Positions 9,596 through 16,697 of a stretch of DNA of 64,000 nucleotides are shown here, piece by piece. The notes below the pieces were generated by a model that saw only the letters and a program-made list of their open reading frames with translations, was not told where the DNA came from and did no database searches. The position numbers and the translations under genes are program-made. The stretch lies in assembly GCF_013823385.1 (NCBI RefSeq), contig NZ_PNMA01000010.1:1-64000 (forward strand), given 5' to 3'. This stretch comes from Hyphomonas sp. GTDB taxonomy: Bacteria; Pseudomonadota; Alphaproteobacteria; Caulobacterales; Hyphomonadaceae. How positions within the stretch are numbered: the stretch's first letter is position 1; every line of letters begins with the position of its first letter.

Positions 9596-9661
9596 CAACA
9601 ACAACAACGACATAGCGCGTATCCGTGCCGCGCCTTTTATCTCGCCCTCCCGTTGTTGTTG
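9596..9661. other. Candidate transfer origin (oriT) between relaxase and transglycosylase genes
   Basis: The 247-base gap upstream of the relaxase contains a perfect 11-base inverted repeat: CAACAACAACG at 9599-9609 and CGTTGTTGTTG at 9651-9661. Inside the 41-base spacer, TATCCGTGCC at 9620-9629 resembles the IncP/VirD2 nic consensus YATCCTGY but has one extra G. Transfer origins commonly lie beside the relaxase gene. Function is inferred and the exact nic site is not proven. Confidence 0.4.
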
Positions 9662-9736
9662 CGCCTTCCGTCCCCGTCCTCCCTCCCGGAAACACGCCAT
9701 CGCGCGACGGACCGCGCGAGAGTGCGATCAGCGGGA

Positions 9737-10420
9737 TCATCGCCGATCCCCGTTTCCAGTTGGCGGGAACAGACCGTCCGATGCGCCGGATGTGTGTGAA
9801 GGAAAAGTGCCTGCGCCACTGCTCAGATGCGTTTCATCAGCAGGCGTTTGTCGGTCGGTACGAGCGGAAAAGAGCGGCGCCGCGCGCCAGTCCACGGTCA
9901 GAATTGCGCTCGGTTCTCGCCGTTCTGCTGCAACCGACGCGCCGAGGAGCGGCGCCAACGCCGCAACATAATCGCGGGTTTCTCGGGGCAACGGTCGGCC
10001 TGTAGCTAGATGCTCGGCATAGCGTGTCGGTCCCGCATTGTAGGCGGCGAGGAAGCCCGGCGATCCGAAGCGGTCATGCAGTTCACGGAGATAAGCGGCG
10101 CCCGCCAGAATGTTGTCGCGAGGATCGAACGGGTCGCGCCCCAGACCGTAACGCGCGCGCAGCTCATCCCAGGTATCGGGCATGATCTGCATCAGCCCCA
10201 TCGCGCCTTTTTCGCTGACGGCGCGCACGTCGCCGGCGCTTTCCCTGCGCATGACAGCGAGGATCCAACGCGCCGGGAAGCCGAAGCGCTGCGCAGCTTC
10301 GGCGATATAGGCAGCATAGGAATTGCCGCCTTGTTCCGTCCTGGAGGACGCGGTCTCTGCTGATACGGCGTGAGAGACAACCACGCCGGAGAGCAGACCG
10401 CAGAGGAGGAACTTCGCCAT
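9737..10420 (-). CDS. Lytic transglycosylase (conjugation-associated)
   Basis: This 227-residue periplasmic protein cuts peptidoglycan so the mating channel can cross the wall. A signal peptide (MAKFLLCGLLSGVVVSHAVSA) is followed by a family 1 transglycosylase domain: the catalytic glutamate in AVMRRESAGD, then GAMGLMQIMPDTW, DPRDNILAGAAYL and AAYNAG. The C-terminal 60 residues are low-complexity. It plays the VirB1 role and sits between the relaxase and DUF736 genes, as in related elements. Confidence 0.9.
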   Translation of the reverse strand: MAKFLLCGLLSGVVVSHAVSAETASSRTEQGGNSYAAYIAEAAQRFGFPARWILAVMRRESAGDVRAVSEKGAMGLMQIMPDTWDELRARYGLGRDPFDPRDNILAGAAYLRELHDRFGSPGFLAAYNAGPTRYAEHLATGRPLPRETRDYVAALAPLLGASVAAERREPSAILTVDWRAAPLFSARTDRQTPADETHLSSGAGTFPSHTSGASDGLFPPTGNGDRR

Positions 10421-10442
10421 AATAGCGCAGCGCCGAGACGGT

Positions 10443-10790
10443 CTAGCCGCGCTCATCGCGTTTCTCGGGGCGCTTTGCGGGGCGGTTCCAATAGAGCGCC
10501 CAATGTCCGTCCTCGGCGTCGGTCTTGAAGAGATTGGCGCGGATCGGAAATGCGAAGGTCGGGTCGTCGATCTGCAAAGAGATGTATTCACCAGCCTTCT
10601 CGCCGGTGCGTTTCCAGCCGGCGCCGATCTCCGGTCCGTCGTGATCGCCGTGATGGATGCGATAGTCGGGCGCGTTTTCGCTGTCCGACGATGTTGCCGG
10701 GACGAGGGTGAGTTCTCGGTAGAGAATGAGCGTGTGAAGGCGTCCGGTGAAGCCGGTTTCTGTGCGGGTGAATTGACCGATCTGAGCCAT
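10443..10790 (-). CDS. DUF736 family protein (first copy)
   Basis: This 115-residue protein starts MAQIGQFTRTETGFTGRLHT and contains the DUF736 core: DYRIHHGDHDGPEIGAGWKR, EYISLQIDDPTFAFPIRANL and WALYWNRPAKR. The family is small, cytosolic, of unknown function and nearly always found on conjugative elements. The start at 10790 has GGAACTG-type purines upstream. A second copy lies at 13988-14320 and is only moderately similar. Confidence 0.85.
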   Translation of the reverse strand: MAQIGQFTRTETGFTGRLHTLILYRELTLVPATSSDSENAPDYRIHHGDHDGPEIGAGWKRTGEKAGEYISLQIDDPTFAFPIRANLFKTDAEDGHWALYWNRPAKRPEKRDERG

Positions 10791-10803
10791 GGGGCAGTTC
10801 CTT

Positions 10804-11382
10804 TCATTTGCGGTCGGAAGAATTTTCGAGAGCGTCGGCGTCGTGATCGGCGCGCCAGACATAGTGGCCGTCGCCGTCTTCATCGGTGAGGATCGGAACG
10901 GCGCGCCCGATCACGGCGTCTGCCGGGAGTGCGCCGAAATAGCGACCGTCGAGACTGTCGGGATGGCTTGGATTCAGGAGGAAGAGTTCCGTCTTGGCGA
11001 CGAAGTGGCAGCCCTGCCAAACGGGCAGGTCGCGTCCGAAGCGGTCGCTCGGCTGGGCCTGCGCCAGGGGGATGTCGTCGACAGCGACAGCGGCGCCATC
11101 GCGGCAGACACGTTGTCCGGGAAGCGCAGCGACGTGCTTGAGGAGCGGTACGCCCTCGGGCAGATAGCCGCGCTCGGCGAGATAGGTCGCAAGCGATTCC
11201 GGCGGATCGACGACGACCAGATCGCCTACGGCAAGATCGTCGTCCGACGCAACGGCGTATAGCCCGATGGGCGCGCTTGCGGACGCGTTCCAGATCAGCT
11301 TGGGGCTCACATGAACGAAGGCCAGTCCGCCGATCGCGAGCACCGAGAAATAGGTCGTCATGACGTATCCGAACCGGGTCAT
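10804..11382 (-). CDS. traF: TraF-type S26 signal peptidase (pilin-maturation protease)
   Basis: This 192-residue membrane-anchored serine peptidase has an N-terminal membrane segment (residues about 5-25), then WNASASAPIGLYAV, which holds the catalytic Ser, and PLLKHVAALPGQRVC, which holds the catalytic Lys. The C-terminal SLDGRYFGALPADAVIGRAVPI box is typical of the S26 family. In IncP systems TraF processes and cyclises the TrbC pilin. The start overlaps the DUF2840 stop (ATGA), showing coupled translation. Confidence 0.9.
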   Translation of the reverse strand: MTRFGYVMTTYFSVLAIGGLAFVHVSPKLIWNASASAPIGLYAVASDDDLAVGDLVVVDPPESLATYLAERGYLPEGVPLLKHVAALPGQRVCRDGAAVAVDDIPLAQAQPSDRFGRDLPVWQGCHFVAKTELFLLNPSHPDSLDGRYFGALPADAVIGRAVPILTDEDGDGHYVWRADHDADALENSSDRK

Positions 11383-11885
11383 GACACGCTCCCCGCCGAC
11401 GCGGCTCGCAATGTCAGTGGATCGGGTGGACAGGCTTGGCGCAGGAGCCAGGCGCGATGTTGAGCGGCTGTGTAGCCTCGCGGCTCCAGGCCTGCTGACA
11501 GCCTGTTGTGAACGTGGCGCCAATAGTCCGGCGCGGCGTCGGCCGGGTCGATGCCGAGCGCTTCGATCGCATCGGCGAACTGAAGAACCCGTTCGACCTT
11601 GAGCCAGCCGGACTGGCGCAGCAGGCTATCGCCGCCGGGTGTCACCTGCGGCACGGTCGCATAGGACTCACCCGGTCGGGGCGCACGCAGGATGTCGATC
11701 CGGCTTTCCGTAGTCCCGAAGTCGTTCGCCTGCCAGCGGACGAAGGCGAAGACGGCGCCGGGATCGAAAGCGACGGTGCTGCCACTGCGGCTCTGGATCG
11801 TTGTCCGCACGATCCGGCCGAAGCGAATCCAGTGCTCGATCTGCTTCTCGATCCAGACGAGTTCGACAGTGGCCCCGCCGCTCAT
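11379..11885 (-). CDS. DUF2840 domain protein
   Basis: This 168-residue protein of unknown function starts MSGGATVELVWIEKQIEHWIRFGR and contains the FVRWQANDFGTTESRIDILR and GGDSLLRQSGWLKVERVLQ segments characteristic of DUF2840 proteins, which occur beside traF in alphaproteobacterial conjugative elements. It overlaps both neighbours by ATGA, so it belongs to one transcript with the helix-turn-helix gene and traF. Related elements usually have parA and a replication initiator next to it; none is present here. Confidence 0.8.
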   Translation of the reverse strand: MSGGATVELVWIEKQIEHWIRFGRIVRTTIQSRSGSTVAFDPGAVFAFVRWQANDFGTTESRIDILRAPRPGESYATVPQVTPGGDSLLRQSGWLKVERVLQFADAIEALGIDPADAAPDYWRHVHNRLSAGLEPRGYTAAQHRAWLLRQACPPDPLTLRAASAGSVS

Positions 11886-12166
11886 GAGCGGGCCTTCCGT
11901 GCATAGGCGGGCGAGATCGCTGCATGCCGCTTGGCGGGCAACACCTCGTCGCCCGTGTCGTCCGAGGTCGAGTTCTTCTCTCCCCGGCTGACCCAGGCTT
12001 GCAGATCCTCGATCGCGTAGACGACGCGCCCGCCGATCTTCGAGTAGCGTGGCCCCGTGCCATAGGTCCGGTGTTTTTCGAGCGTCCGCCCCGAAAGGCC
12101 GAGAAAATGGGCCGCTTCCGGCGTTCTCAAATAGCGTGGGGGAAGTCCGGCATTGGGATCGGGCAT
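11882..12166 (-). CDS. AlpA/excisionase-like helix-turn-helix protein
   Basis: This 94-residue protein has a MerR/AlpA-type winged helix: RYLRTPEAAHFLGLSGRTLE, then GTGPRYSKIGGRVVYAIEDLQAWV. Such proteins act as excisionases or as activators of conjugative-element genes. It is the first gene of the small operon that continues with DUF2840 and traF (ATGA overlap). The 261 bases upstream (12167-12427) hold no gene I can support and probably contain its promoter. Confidence 0.8.
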   Translation of the reverse strand: MPDPNAGLPPRYLRTPEAAHFLGLSGRTLEKHRTYGTGPRYSKIGGRVVYAIEDLQAWVSRGEKNSTSDDTGDEVLPAKRHAAISPAYARKARS

Positions 12167-12427
12167 GGGTCGCGTCTCCGGTTAGGCCATCCCGCTTCGG
12201 GAAGCGCGGGACTGTCGGAGACGAGAAAAGCGTAAGATGCGCGCCGGGAGGGATGACGATCAGCGCGCGGCGAAAACGTCACTCCCCTTTGGGGGGCATG
12301 AGAACGGAGTGTGAAGAGGTATCGTTTGGTGTTAGAAATCTTAAGGTGTAGGACACGGTAATAAGATCGCCCAGTAGGCGCGCATTATGGACGTGAGAAG
12401 CATATTTACTGATCAATTTTCCTGCCC

Positions 12428-13142
12428 CTACCGAGATTGCCCTTTCAGCAAATTCCTGTACCCATGATCGATCATCATTCGTCCGTAGGCAGCAAGGCGG
12501 GCGATTTGAGCCTTTAGCGAACTGGTCTTCCATGGCTCAGCGGACACGCGGGCGGCTCCAAAAAAGACTGTGGCGACGGCGCGATAACTGGCCCCGCGCT
12601 GGCGGCCGTCGATTGTTCGCAGGGCTCGTTTCAGGCGTTCGCGTCGCTGTCGCGTGATAGGCGGATGCAGGTCGCGCTCCACAAGTTGGTGATATAGGCG
12701 ATCAGCGGCGGCTAGCCGAACTGCCCAGTCGTCATCTAGCGGAAGTAGCAGGCCAACGGGGCGATCACTGAGCAAATTACCAACGAGATTAACGCCGTTT
12801 TTAAGCCGAACCCAAGAAATCCCGTCGTCGTCGATCTTCTGATATGCGATGCGCGCGGCTGGATTGGCAGAGGTCAAGCCCACGTCCGGAAGAGCATCGA
12901 TCAGTTGAACGACGGCGGGTGCTGCGGTTGGAAGCCAGAAAATCGGAGCGCTGAGTGCGTTGAGCTGTGGGTTTACAGCGAAATCGTAACCCCCAGTCTG
13001 CTGGAGCGCCGCCGCCCTCCCGCATTAGCTCGTAGTCATCACGATAGCGCGAGTTCCGACGAAGGCATTCCCAAGCGAGCCCGGAGACACCGAGATCATC
13101 GAAGTGATCATACTGCTTGTCGTCGCGCCAATCTGACGGCAT
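12428..13142 (-). pseudogene. DUF6499-DUF2285 protein, interrupted by a one-base frameshift
   Basis: The N-terminal part (from 13142, MPSDWRDDKQYDHFDDLGVS, with the WECLRRNSRYRDDYELMR motif) is the DUF6499 region. The C-terminal part, in another frame down to 12428, is a DUF2285 domain ending LAAYGRMMIDHGYRNLL. The two frames join exactly if one T is removed from the run at 12981-12983: ADWGLRF then continues AVNPQLNALSAPIFWLPTAA and reaches the DUF2285 part without a stop. The joined product would be about 237 residues, the normal size for the family. It is a young pseudogene, a sequencing error or, less likely, a +1 programmed frameshift. Confidence 0.75.
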
Positions 13143-13271
13143 TGCGAAATCCTCCCAATCGCAAACTGGCGCATGGAATTGCGTCAGTCAGTCGGGATAT
13201 TACGCTTTATACCAGCGGTTGCGCTGTGTGGCCACTGGCGTCGTCTTTTACGCATGGTGCCCGCACGCCGA

Positions 13272-13547
13272 TCAACCTGCGGGAAGACCATTCTTGAGAA
13301 GATCTCGGTAGCCTTGTTCGGTCATCCAACGAGCGCGGGATAGATGACTGTCGTGGACCTGGCGCGCACGTTCCGGCTCCTTGTTGGCGTCGATACCGAG
13401 CAAGAGCGACGCCACATCTTCAAGCGTTGCACCGGCCTCACTTGCATCGAGCAGGCGCATATAGAGCTTCAGGTGATTGCGATCATAGACCGTCACAGCC
13501 GCATCGTTCGGTGGCGCGTCGGCGATCCTGTGCTGTCTCGAGGGCAT
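13272..13547 (-). CDS. DUF2285 domain protein (short)
   Basis: This 91-residue protein starts MPSRQHRIADAPPNDAAVTV and carries the DUF2285 features: YDRNHLKLYMRLLDASEAGA, then the C-terminal RARWMTEQGYRDLLK, which resembles the end of the neighbouring 12428 gene. DUF2285 proteins lie beside DUF6499 genes in these elements and are of unknown function, with a predicted helical DNA-binding character. An alternative upstream start would add 16 atypical residues. It is divergent from the XRE gene. Confidence 0.75.
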   Translation of the reverse strand: MPSRQHRIADAPPNDAAVTVYDRNHLKLYMRLLDASEAGATLEDVASLLLGIDANKEPERARQVHDSHLSRARWMTEQGYRDLLKNGLPAG

Positions 13548-13687
13548 GCGAAATCCTTGCAAGTTGGCCCATATTATTAATGAACTGGAAACCATAACCT
13601 AGCAAGCGCAGGCGGCGCAAACGTCGCCGGGTTGGTTGCAGCTTCGTGGCGGCCGCGTCGTTCGCCGCGTATTATAGTGCGTCGCAT

Positions 13688-13710
13688 TAAAATACGCGAT
13701 CCGCATTTTA
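13688..13710. promoter_or_regulatory. Imperfect palindrome before the XRE regulator gene
   Basis: A 23-base AT-rich dyad has outer arms TAAAAT and ATTTTA plus two further inner matches. It ends 7 bases before the XRE start codon in the 170-base divergent gap. An A/T-rich TATTATAGT just upstream could serve as a -10. The placement suits an autoregulatory operator that also controls the divergent DUF2285 gene; this is inferred. Confidence 0.35.
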
Positions 13711-13717
13711 CTGGCGG

Positions 13718-13945
13718 ATGGATATTCGGGAAGTATTTGGCGCGAACCTTCAGTATTTTAGGGAAAAAGCCGGCCTCAGCCAGGCCGCTCTGGCGGATAG
13801 GATGGGCGTTGACCGCGCTCATATAAGCGCGATGGAACGCGGGCAGCAGAACGTCACTATCATCACCCTCTGGCACGTGGCCGAGGCACTTGACGTCAAA
13901 CCGGCCGAACTCTTGGACGATCAGCGGAAAAGCCGAGAGGCATGA
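13718..13945 (+). CDS. XRE-family transcriptional regulator
   Basis: This 75-residue protein is essentially one Cro/C1-type helix-turn-helix domain: FGANLQYFREKAGLSQAALA, then DRMGVDRAHISAMERGQQN and TLWHVAEALDVKPAELL. It is divergent from the DUF2285 genes and convergent with the second DUF736, with a strong hairpin terminator at its 3' side. It probably represses its own and element genes by binding the palindrome in its promoter region. Confidence 0.9.
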   Translation: MDIREVFGANLQYFREKAGLSQAALADRMGVDRAHISAMERGQQNVTIITLWHVAEALDVKPAELLDDQRKSREA

Positions 13946-13948
13946 TGG

Positions 13949-13979
13949 CAGCCCCGCCTGGGAAGACCGGGCGGGGCTG
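13949..13979. terminator. Bidirectional hairpin terminator between XRE and DUF736 genes
   Basis: A perfect 10-base inverted repeat, CAGCCCCGCC at 13949-13958 and GGCGGGGCTG at 13970-13979 with an 11-base loop, lies between two convergent genes. It has no long T run on either side, so efficiency is uncertain. Confidence 0.6.
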
Positions 13980-13987
13980 TCGGGGCG

Positions 13988-14320
13988 TCAATCGCCGCTC
14001 TGGCGGCGTGACCGCGACCAGATAAGGCTGTAGCTCTCTTCGCCTTCGATGACGGTGTCGTCGAAGAGGTTGGCGTAGATCGGAGCGGTGAAACTCGGAT
14101 CGTCGAGCTTGAGGCTCAGATAGTCGCGGCCCTCATTCGAGCGCTTGGACCAGGCGGCGCCGATCTCGACTCGGCCGACGAAGACGCGGTGGCTGGGTGC
14201 GTTGTCGTTCGCGCGATCCTCTTCCGGGATGATCCTTACATTCTTCGCTTGAACGCTGAGGGTGACGATTTCGCCGACGTACTCGTTGGCGGACTTCTTG
14301 AAGGTTCCGATGGTGGCCAT
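13988..14320 (-). CDS. DUF736 family protein (second copy)
   Basis: This 110-residue protein starts MATIGTFKKSANEYVGEIVT and contains the DUF736 core: HRVFVGRVEIGAAWSKRSNE, DYLSLKLDDPSFTAPIYANL and SYSLIWSRSRR. It has the strong ribosome-binding site AAAGGAGAACTGACATG. Unlike the first copy it has a long structured leader (14321-14480) shared with the DUF2493 gene. Such abundant small proteins are typical of these elements; function unknown. Confidence 0.88.
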   Translation of the reverse strand: MATIGTFKKSANEYVGEIVTLSVQAKNVRIIPEEDRANDNAPSHRVFVGRVEIGAAWSKRSNEGRDYLSLKLDDPSFTAPIYANLFDDTVIEGEESYSLIWSRSRRQSGD

Positions 14321-14480
14321 GTCAGTTCTCCTTTTGGCTTTCGAGCCCGCGCCCGTCGCGGCCTCGATGGAGATCGACAAGGCCGGGACGACCGCCGACG
14401 CAGTCCGGAGGACCCGGAGCGTATGCGGAGGACAGCGGAGACGGAGTTTCTTGTTTCGCGAGGAATGGGCGTAGCCCAGG
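14321..14480 (-). promoter_or_regulatory. Structured 5' leader of the second DUF736 gene
   Basis: Read on the minus strand, the leader starts with a hairpin (TGGGC-GTA-GCCCA at 14466-14478), then the conserved TCGCGAAACAA (14451-14461), then a GC-rich part with a CGAG/CTCG-closed hairpin at 14342-14366. An alternative hairpin around the loop CTCC (complementary to the ribosome-binding GGAG) shares sequence with it, so the two folds exclude each other. The DUF2493 leader at 16382-16555 repeats the same layout. The rest of the 557-base gap (14481-14877) shows nothing I can support. Confidence 0.5.
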
Positions 14481-14877
14481 GGAAGAAAGTTCGGCTCCGC
14501 CGTTGCGGCCAAGGCGGTCGAGGCGTCAGCCGATACCGGCCAGATCAGTCCATGAGAGGCCGTGTCGGGCGTGGGTGATGAGGCTCAGGAGAAGTTCGTC
14601 ACCGGCCAGCGCGACAGTCGAAAAACGCCGGCAACGAGCGTAGGCGATGAGCGATCGACATCGTTTCAGAGAAAAAGTTAAAACCACGCCGGATAGATTT
14701 GAACGAGACCGCTCCATTCTGACCTTGCGCGCCAAGGGCCGGATTGGGCATGTTCCTTCAACGCACGAAAGTGGCTGCGGAACGTGTCAAGCACGATCCC
14801 GGTTTCCACTTATCTGAACCTTAACCGTGGAGTGAATCCCCATTGACGTGAGCGATTTAGCCGTCTGTGGCTGCGTA

Positions 14878-15321
14878 TCAAGCATGATGCGAATTGACAC
14901 CGCCGGACTGCGTCTCTGGTCCTGCAAGGGATGCGATGCGCACCCATGCTGTCGCGCCGACGATGATTGCACCGATGCTTGCGAAGATGAGGGTCCACGT
15001 CTCGCCCGCGCCGCCGGTCTCAGAGAGACCCTTGACCGCGTGAAAACCGGCCAACCCGGCCGGCAAGGCATAGAGCGCGCCGATCGCCAGGCGGATGGTC
15101 GGTGACCGTATCGTGGCGAACGCGACTTGCCCGAGGATAAGAGCGACTGCGCCGGCGAATAGTGCGACAGCGATGGCGCCGATCGGCCCCGCGCCGTTTT
15201 CAAACGCATAGTAGCCGACAGTAACGGCGACGAAGAACGGAAGCGCATAGACGGCCAGGCTGAATAACAGCCAGCAGAGAAAGCCGAGGCCGACAACGCT
15301 CAGCAATGCGGACAGAAACAT
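14878..15321 (-). CDS. Four-helix membrane protein, unknown function
   Basis: This 147-residue protein is almost entirely hydrophobic, with membrane segments at about residues 5-35, 45-68, 75-95 and 105-130 separated by short polar turns (ENGAGP, RSPTIR, SETGGAGE). No family motif is recognised. It is on the element strand between DUF736 and DUF2493. It might be an accessory envelope protein of the ICE, but nothing in the sequence points to a mechanism. Confidence 0.65.
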   Translation of the reverse strand: MFLSALLSVVGLGFLCWLLFSLAVYALPFFVAVTVGYYAFENGAGPIGAIAVALFAGAVALILGQVAFATIRSPTIRLAIGALYALPAGLAGFHAVKGLSETGGAGETWTLIFASIGAIIVGATAWVRIASLAGPETQSGGVNSHHA

Positions 15322-15442
15322 GGGCGGTCTCCTTCATGGATGGAGCGCCTCCACCAACCGCCACGGCGCTTTTCGAAGTATAGCGCAAAGCAGCGCACGC
15401 CGAAACCTTCCGGCGCGCGCATCAGGTGATGCATCTCAGGCA

Positions 15443-16381
15443 TCACGCTGCCTGCGCTTTGTTGTTCTTCGGCCTGAAATCGAAGAGCGGGACGCCGAGC
15501 TTTTTGGCCTTGTCTGCCAGATTGTCCGTAATTCCCGACCCCGGAAAGAGGATGAGGCCGATGGGCATCGCCTCAAGAAGCGCGTCGTTGCGCTTGAACG
15601 GCGCCGCCTTGCCGTGGCGCTTCCAGTCCGGCTTGAAGACGATTTGCTGGCATTTGCGGTTATCGGCCCAGCACGCGGCGATCTTCTCGGCGCCTTTGGG
15701 CGATCCGCCATGCAGGAGCACCATGTCGGCGTGCTTGGCCTTCACACGGTCCAGCGCATCCCAGATCGCCCGATGGTCGGTGACGTCCAGTCCGCCGGAG
15801 AACGCAACCCGTGGTCCGCTTGGCAGGAGGGGTTCGATCTCCGCGCGCCGCTTCGCCGAGAGATAGTCGCGGCTGTCGATCATGGCCGCCGTCAGCGTCC
15901 GGTGACTGATCCGTGATCCCGAGTGCGGTCGCCAGGTCTGACCGATATGGGTCTCGAAGTGGTCGGCGGCGATATCGCGCATGAGCTCGTAAGCGTTGCG
16001 CCGCTCGATCAGCGTGGTTCCTTGCGCCGTCAGGGCTTCAAGTTCGACCGAGCGAATTTCCGACCCGTCCTGTTCGCGCTGCGAGCGTTTCTGGGCCTGC
16101 TCATTGTCGTCCAGGTCGCGGTCGACGCGGGCCGCTGTGCGATGAAACAGGTTGGTCACGGACCAGAGCAGGTCTTCGAGATCCGGTTCGAGACGCGTGT
16201 CTTCCAGCGTGGCGGCGAGCGCGTCGAAGATGTCGGCTATCGCACCCTGGAGGGCGTCGGCTTCGGGCAAGGGTCTCGGGTCGGGTTCGTCGGCGAAAGG
16301 CCGATAGCCATAAAGCTGCAATTCTTCGAGTACGGCCGCGGTTGCGGAGCTGGCCATTGGTTCGGTGGTCTCGGCGGTCAT
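15443..16381 (-). CDS. DUF2493 domain protein
   Basis: In this 312-residue protein the C-terminal 110 residues form the DUF2493 domain, a Rossmann-like fold related to SLOG nucleotide-binding proteins: RVAFSGGLDVTDHRAIWDAL, then ADMVLLHGGSPKGAEKIAAC, QIVFKPDWKRHGKAAPFKRN and ILFPGSGITDNLADKAKKLG. The N-terminal 190 residues are helical and specific to conjugative-element versions. Nucleotide or nucleotide-derived ligand binding is inferred from the fold. The gene has a ribosome-binding site (AGGAG) and a long structured leader. Confidence 0.88.
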   Translation of the reverse strand: MTAETTEPMASSATAAVLEELQLYGYRPFADEPDPRPLPEADALQGAIADIFDALAATLEDTRLEPDLEDLLWSVTNLFHRTAARVDRDLDDNEQAQKRSQREQDGSEIRSVELEALTAQGTTLIERRNAYELMRDIAADHFETHIGQTWRPHSGSRISHRTLTAAMIDSRDYLSAKRRAEIEPLLPSGPRVAFSGGLDVTDHRAIWDALDRVKAKHADMVLLHGGSPKGAEKIAACWADNRKCQQIVFKPDWKRHGKAAPFKRNDALLEAMPIGLILFPGSGITDNLADKAKKLGVPLFDFRPKNNKAQAA

Positions 16382-16555
16382 GGGATCGTCTCCTGTTCGG
16401 CATGAGCCGCGCCTCTCGCGGCCTTCCCGAGCGACGGGAAAGCGGGGGCTGTCCGGGACTGCACCGCCACGGCGGCCGAAGCCAGAGGCGGAGGACGGCG
16501 AAGGCGGCGCTCTTTTGTTTCGCGATGCAAAGCCGGGCCATTACGCCCGGCGGCG
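16382..16555 (-). promoter_or_regulatory. Structured 5' leader of the DUF2493 gene
   Basis: On the minus strand it contains, in order, a 7-bp hairpin (arms 16532-16538 and 16545-16551), the TCGCGAAACAA block (16515-16525) also seen before DUF736, an 8-bp hairpin (16422-16429 with 16435-16442) and a 6-bp GCCGCG/CGCGGC hairpin with loop AGAGG (16406-16422). These end about 25 bases before the start codon. The layout parallels the DUF736 leader. The remaining upstream sequence to 16697 is GC-rich with no gene. Confidence 0.5.
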
Positions 16556-16697
16556 GAAAAGAGTGTCGCCGTAGCCGTTGCCGGCCCGGCCAGTCTCCGC
16601 TCCGTCTCGCTCCTCTCGGAAGGCCGAAGGCGAGGCTCTCCAATTAGGAGGTGATCTGACGATAGCGACCAGACTAATGACGGGCCTGCTCAGCCGC

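Noticed and set aside
12279-12533. 84-residue open frame on the minus strand upstream of the AlpA-like gene
   Set aside because: It overlaps the DUF2285 coding end in another frame and has no family-like features.
14526-14735. 69-residue open frame on the minus strand upstream of DUF736
   Set aside because: No ribosome-binding site, no recognised family and a composition like translated leader sequence; not strong enough to call a gene.
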